Below, one piece after another: positions 32,089 through 43,352 of a stretch of 64,000 nt of DNA. The stretch's first letter is position 1, and each line of letters opens with the position of its first letter. Source of the DNA: Nigrospora sphaerica. Lineage: Eukaryota > Ascomycota > Sordariomycetes > Amphisphaeriales > Apiosporaceae. Made by a program: the position numbers and the translations under genes. Below the pieces are notes generated by a model, which searched no databases, had not been told where the DNA came from, and worked only from the letters and a program-made list of their open reading frames with translations. The stretch covers positions 3,844,001 through 3,908,000 of the forward strand of contig JAGVVL010000013.1 of the NCBI GenBank assembly GCA_018287875.1. The letters run 5' to 3'.

Positions 32089-34398
32089 TTAACCGTCGGT
32101 TCCCGTGCTACGGAACGAGTGGCACAGGGCGGCGTAGTGGTGCGTCAGGTCCAGCACGTTTTGGGGCAGGCTGGTGGCCTGGATGATGCTCCGGACCTTG
32201 ACGGCGCCTTCGTCCTCGATCAGCGTGCGGATCGTGTAGAGCAGCTCGGGCGAGAACTCGCTGTACCAGCGGTACTGCCACGTGACGAGGCGGATCACGC
32301 TCGCCACCGTCTCGCGCGTGTTCTTGGCCTTCTCGTGCACCCGCAGGATGCCCGACAACGCCTTGGGGCTGAAGCGCTGCGCCAGACAGGCCCGGTACGC
32401 CTCGACCGCCTCGTCGTGGTGCTGCAGTCGCTCCGCCAGGCTGCCCAGAATTTCCCACTCCTCGGCCGATTTCTTGTACTGCATCGACTGGGCGCGGTAC
32501 TGCGCCATCTGCGTGCGCCAGATGGTGTACACGCGGAGGTCCTCGTAGAGTACCATGAAGAGGCTGTCCAGCCAGCGCTCGCAGAGCCGTTTGTTGTTCA
32601 ATCGCGAGAGGTGTTCTTCCGTTGTCGCCGTCTGCGAAAAGGGTCAGTTGTATTCACGGGCTGCGACGGCAGTGTCCAACGTACGTTGTCAGAATCCGAC
32701 TTGATGGCGTCGGCCTTGACCGTGCCTGGGTCAATCGTGTGTTCTGGCTTTTCCACCTCGCTCTCTGCGTCCTGGCCATTGGTCAAGGTCGGCGTGCTTG
32801 AGTTCCCATCTTCTCCAGTCGGAGTTTTCTCCGCGCCGTCGCCTTCTGCGTTCTTTCCCTTCTCCTCGTGCTTGTCCCCGTTCGTTTTCTCCCTCGCGTC
32901 CTCGTCCACCTCTTCCTCCTCGGCATCGTGCCCATTTGCTGAGGGCTCGGGCGTGCCCCGAAGGCCATCAACACTCGGGCTTCGCTTGGCGGATTGGGCG
33001 GGTGCAGCGGCGTCTTGGCGCTCGCTTCGGTACTCGTCCTCCATGACGAAGACGTTGCTGCGGATCTTGAGAAGCTGATCCCAGCCAATCTTGGCTGTCA
33101 TTTCGGTGAGAATGGCGTATGCCTGTTTGAACGTGCCTCGGTACGAGGCGGCGCGCAGGTTCAGCAAGCTGGGGTCCACCTGCTCGTTGTACCTCGATTC
33201 GGGCTCGCTGTCGATTTCTTCCAGCCGCGTCTCGGGCAGGGTAGGAAGAAACACGTCTTTCGGCTCGGGCATCAGGGGCGCATCCTTGTCCTGGTAGGTG
33301 AACATGGGGCACGAGTTCAGAATGGTCAGCGCGTTCTCCCAGTCTTCCATGGTGACATACACCTGCGCCAATCGGGCCCAGGTGCTAAACTCGCTCGGGG
33401 CAGCAATGGTGCTGCGGTCGGCGCAGCCCATGGCCATCTTCAGGCGCTCCTCCTTGAGTTGCGCATTGGGGGCTGCGCGACCCTTTTTGAGCAGGAAATC
33501 CGCCTGGGTGTCGAGCATGACGTAGTCCATGGGAGTTTCCTTCAGGGCCTGGTACAAGACGCGCACGCCCTGGACCTCTTCGTTGCCCATGAACAGGACC
33601 TTGGCCAGCAGCGATGCGACCTCGATGTTCTGCTGGCGCAACTTCTCGAACAGGTTGACGCCCGAGGTGAAGCGGCCCGTGGTGTGGAAGTACTTGAGGA
33701 GACCGGCCGTCAGGTGGTTGGAGACATTGTTCGGAACCTGGACGACCGAGTCGGAGCCCAGCTGCCAGCCCCGGAAGAACAGCTGCTCGGCGGCGCTGAG
33801 GAATCGGTGCTCGGTCTCGGTGTTCATGACGGGGTTGAAGCGGCGAACGCCCATGATCTTACGGATAGTGTCACCACTGCCGTCGTCGGCGTAGGAGTAG
33901 GCGCGCAGGACGCTGCAGAGGTACGTCTCGAGCCACAGGTCGTCGGTCGCTTTCCGCTTCTCGCCGCGCTCGTCGATGCAGTAGCTCTCGACGGTGCCGG
34001 GGATGGTGACGTGAACACGCATGTCGACGCGCGAGAAGGCATTGTAACAGCAGTAAAGACCCTCGACGATCTTGTGCGAGGCCTGCTGGCCGTGCTCCTT
34101 GGTGCTGTAGGTCAAGGTATTAATGTAGGCAGCCAAGCTGGCCGAGGAGGAGGCATCGACACCGGTGACATGGTGATAGACGCCGGTCTGCCGGGAGGCG
34201 GTGCGGAGGTTCTGTTTGAGGAGGTGGACGAGGTCGGGCGGGCCCAGCTCACGCAGGGACACAAGCGACTCGGTGCGAGCTTCGATGGCCTCGTGGAGGA
34301 CTTCCTCGGAGATCCTGTGGGCGCAGTCTGTCAGCAGGGGTGGCAGGCGCAAAGAGCGAGGCGCGTGGGTCGTACTCGGGCACCGCGGGTGCAGGCAT
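32089..34398 (-). CDS. Exomer component, ChAPs family (Bud7/Bch1/Chs6-like)
   Basis: Three exons, 34376-34398, 32685-34314 and 32089-32631, join in phase to 731 aa. The tiny first exon (MPAPAVPE) is joined by a 61-bp intron to ISEEVLHEAIEARTESLVSLRELGPPDLVHLLKQ, the conserved start of ChAPs proteins. These form the exomer coat with Chs5 at the trans-Golgi and carry cargo such as chitin synthase to the plasma membrane. The TPR-rich body is continuous (ANPxL-like helices, ALTILNSCPMF). An acidic, Ser/Glu-rich low-complexity insert (EEEEVDEDAREKTNG) sits between the second exon body and the conserved C-terminus (RLCERWLDSLFMVLYEDLRVY). The insert region gives long meaningless frames on the other strand. 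Confidence 0.92.
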
Positions 34399-36380
34399 GG
34401 TGACGTGAGGCTCAGCTCGTGGGATGCAGCGAGCGAGCTTTGGACGGTGGGCGAGAGGGCGGGTGGAAGGTGGAATTGGGCGGTCCGGGTACGGGCGGGC
34501 TGACAGGTATGGGCGAGATCTAGATCGTAGCCAGGACTGGACGGGACGGGGAAATATGGAAGGGCGTGAGCCGGGGACAACGATGTCGCCAATCGCAGCT
34601 CTCCAAAGACGAGAGGCCACCCAACACTTGGCAGACGATGGTAGCAACAGAGGCGGGAGTTGGGGCCGACAGTAGGTACGTGGTGTACTTGGAAGGGGAG
34701 TGGTCGGATTGGACAGCTGGAGGTACGTGTCACAGGCGGGAAGGAGAAAATGAAAGGGCCCAAGGGAATAACTCAGGAGGTGGGAGGTACCAGTGGCGGG
34801 GAGCGACTTTCCCGCGCAACTGGAACACGACGCCAACTAGAGCAGGACGGGAGGATGGGGAGGCAGACGTTGCGATTCGATACGATGCGGTAGGTACTTT
34901 ATGTTTGTTGCGATAGGCGGCGGCCAGTCAATTGGTGAATGCTACTCGGTGCATGGATGTGTGCCTGGGACGGGACCGAAGGCGCTGCAGGTGTTTGCTC
35001 GTCGTCCCTGGGAAACCTGTCATCTCCCATGGGATACCATGGATGGGATGGAATATGAGGGGAGCCCCGGATGGGGCCATGACACGCACGCTGGCACGCA
35101 ATGCAGCCGCGCAGTAGCAGACGCTACAGAGCCCGGCACAGGCCCAGTCGTAGCCCTGGCAGGGCCTAGCCTAGCAGAGGCACAGGCCCCTGAAGACAAA
35201 ATATGGGACAACATGTCAACCCGCTTGCGCCAGCACCAATGTTTCACCCTCTCGCCCACGCGACACCAGCCACAACCCACCTCTATGTGCCATACATCGC
35301 CGTCAGACAAGCTCGCGCCTCACGTCTCGGTCGAAGACCCCGAGGCCTGTGGCTTGGGGAAGGACGTTGTCGACTGCAATATTTCTATCCGTCAACCATC
35401 AGCATGTACAAATGCTATGAGGAACAGGGAACACCTGGCCTAGCTTCAATGGACAGGTTGAGGGTTTGCTGAGAACGGCTTTGTCATCAGCCGAGACCAA
35501 CTGACCCTTTACGGACCCAACGAGGTACCTACTTCAGGTACACAGCACGGAAACCCTAGGAGCACCTAAAGACATATGTACATGAAGAGCTCCAGCTGCG
35601 GACGAGCGCGTCATCTGCAACGAGGAAGAGGAGGAGCTAGCATCGCGAACGCGCTCGCTACTTGGGAGGTACAGGTTACCCAAATCCTTCTTGCCTGTCC
35701 ACGGCAATGTCATCCATCCAGCAGCACCAAACCAAAAGGACAGTACAGAAGAGCATTTGCCCCGACCGCATCTACGTACGTAGGCAAACCAAGCAAGTAT
35801 TACAATTCACCACGTGAACCATTGCCTACAGTACTTATGTAAGGTACATGTATCTTAAGTTTGACTTTCAATAGGCTTGGCCAGCACCATCGCGGCCACT
35901 GGCTCGACGCGCCAAACGCCACACCCATGCTTTTCCCCTCTGCAATAGGGCTCGAATGCAGATGCGGAAGTGAATACCTAGGGAAACGGATGCGGGACGC
36001 GTGTGTAAACCCTCATCCGTCAGCCGGAAGCTTCTCCAGACATCCAGGCATCCCCAGTTACGGCACCTATAGTCGCAACCGTGACTGCGACCGTAGCTGC
36101 CAACCTGCGTACCTTGCGCGCGTTGCGGACCTGGTCTGATTTTCTCCCTGCCATCGTCCATCCATCCCACTTCTATCTGTAATATTGTTCCGTCCGCCAC
36201 GAGCACCGTCGCGTCACCTCAGCCCCTGCGTCGCTAGAAACGGCGGCGTGTATTATTGCCTTTTCCGGCGGCCGTCCGAGAAGCCATGTGGCAAACCTTC
36301 CCGCCGCCTCCCATGTCTATTTGTCCGACGTGAGAGTCGACCGAGGTAATTGACTGTCGCGTCCAGCGGCGACGGCCATC
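34399..36380. promoter_or_regulatory. Divergent intergenic region between the ChAPs and Hir3 genes
   Basis: Almost 2 kb between two divergent housekeeping genes. Open frames (up to 180 codons, 34901-35443) have no recognisable domain. This is long for such a gap, so 5' untranslated exons or a non-coding RNA are possible, but nothing is directly visible. Confidence 0.5.
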
Positions 36381-39300
36381 ATGGTGAGTCGCTCCGTCCT
36401 TCACTCTGTCATGACGTGATGGCCCAGCTCACGCTCACGTCCATGCGCCCGCGAAAGCCCGCCTTCAATGCCATCAATCTCGAGCCCGAGGAGAACATTG
36501 ACGAGGAGATCGACACGACCCGCGAACTGCACATTGAAGAGGCCCTGAAGCGCTTTCAGGTCGCCCTTAAGCTCCACGCCCAAGGCCCCCAACACTACGA
36601 CGAAGCCGCCGAGGCCTACGATCTGCTCTTCCAGTCCGAGATCTTCCACTACCCCGACGCCGCTACCGAGTTCCAGCGCGCCGAGAAGCACACAGACTCC
36701 CACCACCTTCCACTCGAGGTTTCCTACGCCCAGTCGCTCGAAGCCGCCCAGGCCGAAATCGACGGCACCGCGAGCAGCCTGCCCCAAGCACTGTACCTCG
36801 CCTACAAAAACCATGCCCAGTTCGAGCTCGATCGCATTCGCCACGAGGCCAAATCCGCTGCGAAGGACCAGTCTGCCGTCTTCGAGAGCGATGCGACCCT
36901 GGCTAAAGCCCGGAAAGCCCTATTCGACTTCAGCGTAGCACTGGATCATGATCCCTCAGACGCCGAGGTTTGGCGGAAAATCGCCCGTGTCGCAGCCTTC
37001 CTTCGGAGTGCGCGCACAAATCGTTACTGCCTCGAAGCTGCTATCGAGCTGGACGACGACCCCACCGTCGACGAGGTTGAGCCGCCATCTTTGGCCGAAG
37101 GCTTCGCCGGTGAACAACTGAAGGAGCAGCTCCAGGTCCTTTCCGACGGTGTTGCCCTGGCACACCCCATCATGGCCCCTTTCATCAGGAAGTCTATGCC
37201 ACCCATGCTGCGCAAATACCTGGACCCCATCCCCTTCTTGCCAGATCCTACCAAATCGCTTGCGACGCTGAAATGGCCGCCTGATGGCGCCGCAAGGCAC
37301 CTTGAGCCGTCCGTTATGGATGTCCCAAAAGCCTCCTGGGCCGCTGTGGGCATGGCCCTTGTCCACTTTGTCGCAGCTCAAGGGCTCCCCGCGAGCGCCG
37401 TGTCCATCAATTTACCCGACATGGAAGACAGTCCTGAGCCCGAGGGCATGCAGGTAGATGACTCGCCAGCTCCCGAGCCCAGCAAAGCTAAGGCGGCGGC
37501 GGATGGGGAGACTGTCGGCGATACCATCATGGTCAAACCAGCGCACGCAGCCGACGTAGAAGCCGGGACCTCTCCAGAAGGCGGTGCTGCTGCCGAGCCA
37601 TCGCAGACCGATCGAAGTGGCTCGGTGCCTTCACGGAAGCGATCCCAGTCGGCTGCCGGCTTGCAGCCCGACGGTGACAAGGAAGAAGCCGTGGAAAAAC
37701 GCACGAAGCGAACGCGGAGAAGAGAAACAGTTACCGAGGAGAAATCAGAGTCGAGGAGCAGTGGCTTCGCAGAACAACTGGAACCGTTCCAGGCCGCCGA
37801 CAAGAATCTGTTCGAGACGGTGCGGAACATGGCCGAAAACATAGGCGTTACAGACCGAAACATGTTGGACCGCGTCGCCGAGGTCCTCGACCTGTCGGCC
37901 GTGGAGAAGAGGCTCGAGAAGGTTACTCGGCCGGCAATGATCGACATGCGGGAATCTCTCACCAATTTTGACGAAGACACGGCGCGTGTTCTGCTCAGCA
38001 AAAAAGAGGCTACCTCGGCCGTCGGCTTGAGCCTTTTTCTCGAGCATTCCAAATCCGAGTCCAAGGCCGAGACTATGGATTTTCACGAAACCAAAAACCT
38101 CAAGTCCTTCGCGCATGACATGAACGAAAGTGGTGTAGGTATCGCCGACATTGCCTTCGAATGGGTCAAGGCCGTTTCCAAGACATACCTCACCTCCAAG
38201 TGGTCTGATGCCATGAAGATGGCCGTGGTTCAAGTCATCAGCCATCTGGATGAGGATATTTTCAATCGAATGCAATATGAGCTCCAGGTCGTGCCCCTCT
38301 TATCAGACCCGAAAGGTGCTCTAGAGACCATTGACCGGATGGCGCAGATGTTGTTTGAACTTCACTTGGATGTGTACGAGAGGATCACGAATCCTAACAG
38401 CGCCGTGGACTTTGGCATCCGAGTTGAAACCAAGGGCCGCCTTGGTCGCTGGTTCTCGGTTGCCTCGCAGCTGAGCCAGAACCGCCATCCCGACACGGAC
38501 AAGGGCCTCTCAGCCCGCTTCATGTGGGCATCCGTCTTCCTTGTGACTCTCACGGAAGGCGCCTCACGCGACCACATCCTCCAGTGCTGGCAGAGCCTGC
38601 GCGACGCCTTGGCCACCGATTTCCAAGGCGTGAGCCCGCGGCTGCCCAACAATGCCATCATGCCAGAGATCTCCATTGTTGCTGCCGACAAGGAGATTTC
38701 TAAGCTCACCACTATGGATTTCTTCTTGGGCTTGTTCCAGAATGACCTACGAGACCCCGTTTCCATCATCGAGAGTCTGGAGCCAGTGCTGAACCCGGAA
38801 GGCGTATACACAGCAGAGGCAGAACCACCAGCAGCAGCCACTCCGACTCCCAGCGAGCAGCTCAATTCCCCAGAGCCAACGCAGGAGAAGCTACCCATTA
38901 CTGAGACGGCCAGCCAGGGCCTTCGCGATCTGTGGAAATTTCTCTTGGGCGCCAGCACCGAGCTACGCTTGTACCTCTGGAACCGCTTGGGCGAAGCCTA
39001 CCACGCCATCGACTATACCACCAAGGAGTTCTCGTGCATGCTCAAGGCTATTGAGATGGTCGTCAACGACTTTGTCCGGGATCCTTACCTCAGCATGCCG
39101 CCTGCTGACCGCCGTGGACTGTTCTTCAAAATGCTGAAGTTCTTGGATGACCTTCTCATCACATCGCTCACGATCGCGCTGAACGACCCAACCGCCTTCA
39201 GCATCGTCGATGATGACCACTTGAAATCGAGCATCGCTGCCCTGGTCAAGCTTGCTTGCATCCTCCACACGTCGGCCATATATGGGGATGAGGTCAATGT

Positions 39301-42300
39301 CGGAATGACTACGGCTCCAATTAACAACCCCAGTTTCAAGCCGTTCCTCAACAAGTTGAGGGAGATGCAGGTGAGGAACTGGGCTCTTCTCTACACCCTT
39401 CTGAAGACGGGTTATACGTCTGAGCGTGCCGACGTTGCCGCCACTCCCGCTACTGAGCTTGCCGACTTCCTTGCTGCCGTACACCAGGTCCTCGGTTTGC
39501 GCAAGATTTGCAAGGCCTCCAACAAGATATTCCTCAAGATGATGCGGGTGGAACTTCTCAAGCAGAACCTCGTGGAGAACTGGGAGGATTATATCGGCCA
39601 GGTTTTGTACGATTTGTACGGTCTGAAGGGAATTGGCAGCTGGGATGTGGAAGACCACGGCTGCCAACCCGAGAAACTCGAAAGGCGTAATACGGTTGCC
39701 CTCGTCGAAAAGATTTGCGGCTTGGCCAGTCACATGCCCATGAAGGACCTGCTGAAGTCGGACCTCAAGACGACCGTTGAGCATATGCAGCAAGCAATCG
39801 GTTCAACCAAGTCCAACCAGCAAACCATACACAACCTTCGCAATTTCACCGAGCTCCTGAGAAAGCCCATCCACCCCCTACGGTTGTTTCAAGCCCTCAA
39901 AGGTGGACTCACCATCGATGCCGTTGCCGTCAATACACCAGACAGTGCGTTGGCTCGACACGGCTGGTTCTTCCTGTTGGGCATGATTGCCTTCAGCAAA
40001 TTCAAGGGGGTGGAGCTTACGCGGCGACAGACCCCAGGCGCTACTGACGACCTCCGAATCGGTGCCACGTTCCTACGCCAGCAGCTGCAGTTCACACCGG
40101 ATCAGTGGGATGCCTGGTTCCGACTCGCCGAATGTTTCGACTACGAACTGGACGAAGCTGTCCTCTGGTCTGCCGATAAAATGAACAAGGAGCGAGGAGA
40201 TCTGGTGAAGTACCAGCGCAGTGCCATCCACTGTTACACCCTTGCCCTCTCGAACTCTTGGCGCATTGTGCCCGAGACGGATGATCTCGAGTCCATTGAG
40301 GCCTTCCACGAACTCTACCACAAGTTTGGGATGCGTATGTACGCTTCTAGCCGAGAGCCTTTCGCCATGGAACCCTTCCAGCACTCGGATCAGGAGCGCT
40401 TCTTCATCCAATCCAACATGGGCGGAGGTACGTACAAAAGAATCATTCACGAACAGATCAGCATCTACAAGGTGTGGAAGTATGCGGCGAGGCTGTTCCA
40501 TATGGCAATGGAAATCAAGCCAAAGGAATGGAAGTAAGTTTTTTCACTGACTCATCTTATGGTATCTCACTAACCACTGGTAGGAATCCTTACATGTACG
40601 CTAAATGCATTTGGAAGATGTACCATGCATCGCCGTCAGATCTCGACCAGGGCGACCTGAAGTCTCGTCCTTCTCTCGAGCGGCTCATCGAAGCGCTAGA
40701 AGAATCTATTCAGGTGGTGTGGGCTCTGCCGAAGCCCCGGCCAGGTCAGGACCCCATCCTCGAGCCTCACTACAAGATCGTATCAGTCGTCCACAAGCTC
40801 GTCACGCGCGGAGATCTGCCGCCCCAGGACGCAGCCGATATCCTTCAGCGCCAGCCATTCGCTGTCAGGAAGGGAGAGCACGTTGAGATCAAGAGCCTGG
40901 AGGATTGGAAGCCTTTCGTCATCGAGCATTTGACCTTCTTGAAGGAAAAGGACAAGTCTAATTGGCAACATCGCATCATCATGCGGCATGCTGGAATCGT
41001 GTACAACGACCCTGGTGAAGATGCACCCGAGACTGAGCGTCCCGGCTACGACGAAGCCCTCTCAGCATTCGGCCTCCTCCAGAAGACGATGTTCACCAAG
41101 ACCATGGCAATGAATGTGTGGAAGTGCGACGCGGAACGGCCCGGCCGCCATCATGTTTACACAGAACAGTACGTGCGCTTCATGGTCAAACTCCTCGTCA
41201 AGCTCAAGGACCGGGACAACTTTGAGTTGTTGATCCGGAAACTGCGTAAAAGAGGCGGCGAGTTCTATCACTTTAACGATCTGTGGGTGACAAGCTGCAT
41301 GGCTTACCTCCGACTGATTCGTCAACACTGGAAAGTCCAGCCGGTCCTCGATGACGTGTTCAAAAACATGTCAGTGGACGAATTTGAGATCATTGCGGAA
41401 CGCATGCTGGACTGGGCTACCGACCCGAACTCGCAAGACCATCCGGCCTTTGAAGCCATGAAGGAAGTTGTTGAGTTCAAGAAGGTGAACACGGGGCTCA
41501 TGAAGGCGGGCCCCATCGACGATCTCATCTGCGACTGCTATACGGCCATCTACCTGGAGGTTGGGAAGTCACTTCCAGGACCGACACCCGAGGCGCTTCT
41601 ACAAGAGCGGGCGCAGGAACGGGAGAAGGTAACTGAGACCGAGGGCAAGCCCAGCAGCCCCTTCTCTAGCCTGCTCAATCCGCAGACGGTCGAAAACTCG
41701 GGCGTTGAAGCACCGGCCGCCCCTCAGGAAGGCGTAGTCAAGCCTCGGCGCACTGGCGTTCGACGGCCAGACATTGTGCGGAAAGCCGAGCAGGCAGCCA
41801 CGCGTGCTATTGAGGGCCCTGTCCGATCGGCTCGAGAGAAGGCAATGCGCGCGTCTGTATCCAGCGCCAAGCCGCGAGGAAGCCGAGCTCCAACGGCCGA
41901 AGCCCCCGATGGCGACGTTGAGATGAAAGACGAAGACGGCGGGCACGAAAGTAGCCCGGCCAGAAGCGTTCACGACTCGGCAGACGACGAAAGTGACCTC
42001 AGTGATGTGCCACCGGAAGATCTCATGGACGAGGAGGAGGCAGCACTTTTGTTCCCCGGTCTGGTGCGAAGGGCAACAGACAAGTCGACTGCCGGTAAGG
42101 GAGCTGATGACGCAGACGAAGATGAACCTGACGAGATTGAAGAAGGGGAGGAGGAAGAAGAGGAGCAAGAAGGCGGGGACGCCGAAGAGGGTGAGGAGTC
42201 AGAAGATACGGAAATGGCGGATGAGGCAGAAGATGAGGGCGACGAAGAGAACGAGGAAGCGGATGAGGAAGTCAGTGGGCTAACTCACGAAGACGGTGGT

Positions 42301-42348
42301 CACGATGCAGACCGCAGTGGAATAGAAACTCGCGGCCTCCATGACGAG

Positions 42349-42390
<42 letters not shown>

Positions 42391-42729
42391 GAAGACGAGG
42401 AGGAAGAAGAGGAAGAAGAAGACGATGAGGTCGAGGAGGAGGAAGGAGACGAGGAGGAGGCCGAAGAGGCTGAAGAGGCGGAAGAAGGCGACGAGGAAGG
42501 CGAAGAGGACGGGGACGAGGACGAGGAAGAAGAGGAGGAAGACGGGGATGAAATCAATGTCCGTGTCCCGCCCGACTCGCATGAGATCCTCAACGATATG
42601 GAGGACGAGCTCGAGGAGCACGACGAAATGGACACGGCCCCCGAGGAGGCCAGCGATGACGAAGAGGACGACAGCGTCGGCGCTGACGTGATCGAAGCTC
42701 GCGGGCCACTGCCTCAGATGAAGCGCTAG
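36381..42729 (+). CDS. HIR complex subunit, histone transcription regulator 3 (Hir3/CABIN1-like)
   Basis: The coding region is about 2,080 aa, the normal size for fungal Hir3. The conserved start is RPRKPAFNAINLEPEENIDEE and TRELHIEEALKRFQVALKLH, followed by TPR-like helices. The HIR complex deposits H3-H4 outside replication and represses histone genes. Two starts are possible. One is the ATG at 36381, followed at once by GTGAGT and a 44-bp intron ending at 36427. The other is the unspliced ATG at 36419 (MAQLTLTSM). Another intron at 40534-40583 is clear (GTAAGT, CTAAC, TAG; ...KEWK|NPYMYAK). The C-terminal 250 residues are extremely acidic, with long Glu/Asp runs at 42340-42560, as expected for a histone-handling protein. 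The many antisense frames here are artefacts of the repeat composition. Confidence 0.92.
42338..42560. repeat. Purine-rich GAG/GAC (Glu/Asp) microsatellite in the Hir3 gene
   Basis: Nearly pure GAG/GAC/GAA triplets encode an unbroken acidic run. Such tracts change length easily and are hard to assemble exactly. Confidence 0.85.
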
Positions 42730-43352
42730 CAACCTCCTCCAAGCAGACGCTACAGCCTGCTATCAGCACGCTGGCATGTCTGACCGACCTAGGTCACCAC
42801 CGTGCTGCCATATCACACGATGCGAATCTGTACGATAATTGAACTGCCATGGCTGCTGCTACACTCATCACGGGAGTGATACAGAATAACTTTTGTCAAC
42901 GGAGTGTGAATGACCCGGCCCCTGACTCTGCAGTCGAAGGACATTCGTGCCAGTGGAAAGGCCACATTTTCCAACAATGTCCATTGTCAAACGTACACCC
43001 TCTTCTTCGATGCATCCTCTTGGCGGTTCTTGAGTTATGGTTCGCAATGCCCGCCACTGCTTTTCACATCATGCATGAGAATGCGAGCTGCCCCAGACGC
43101 CTTAGGCACTCCGCCTCGCTGGCCAGACAACTATTGGTGGCCTACTATCTTGTCCTCATAAGGGATGGAAGCCTGCACATTTCTGAGGGGGGTGTGGACC
43201 GGGGGTGGGAGCCAATCCGCTCCGTCGTTCTTCACACCTCTTGGGATCTACAAGTAGGTGGCTATGTACCACAACCCCTCTTCTCATCCGATCTTCCCCC
43301 AGATTCTCAGCCGTACTCTTAACTGCTCCTTTGCCGTGCCACCGACTGCACC
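42730..43352. other. Gene-free stretch
   Basis: About 620 bp between the Hir3 stop and the HET gene start. A 157-codon frame (42849-43322) has no recognised domain and leads up to the next gene. No gene supported. Confidence 0.5.

Noticed and set aside
31780..34403. Long plus-strand open frames (432 and 469 codons) over the ChAPs gene
   Set aside because: They are antisense to a well-recognised gene, have no motifs and reflect GC-rich third positions.
42280..42732. Minus-strand frames rich in Leu/Phe/Val or Ser that look like membrane or Ser-rich proteins
   Set aside because: They are direct complements of the Glu/Asp triplet repeat in Hir3.
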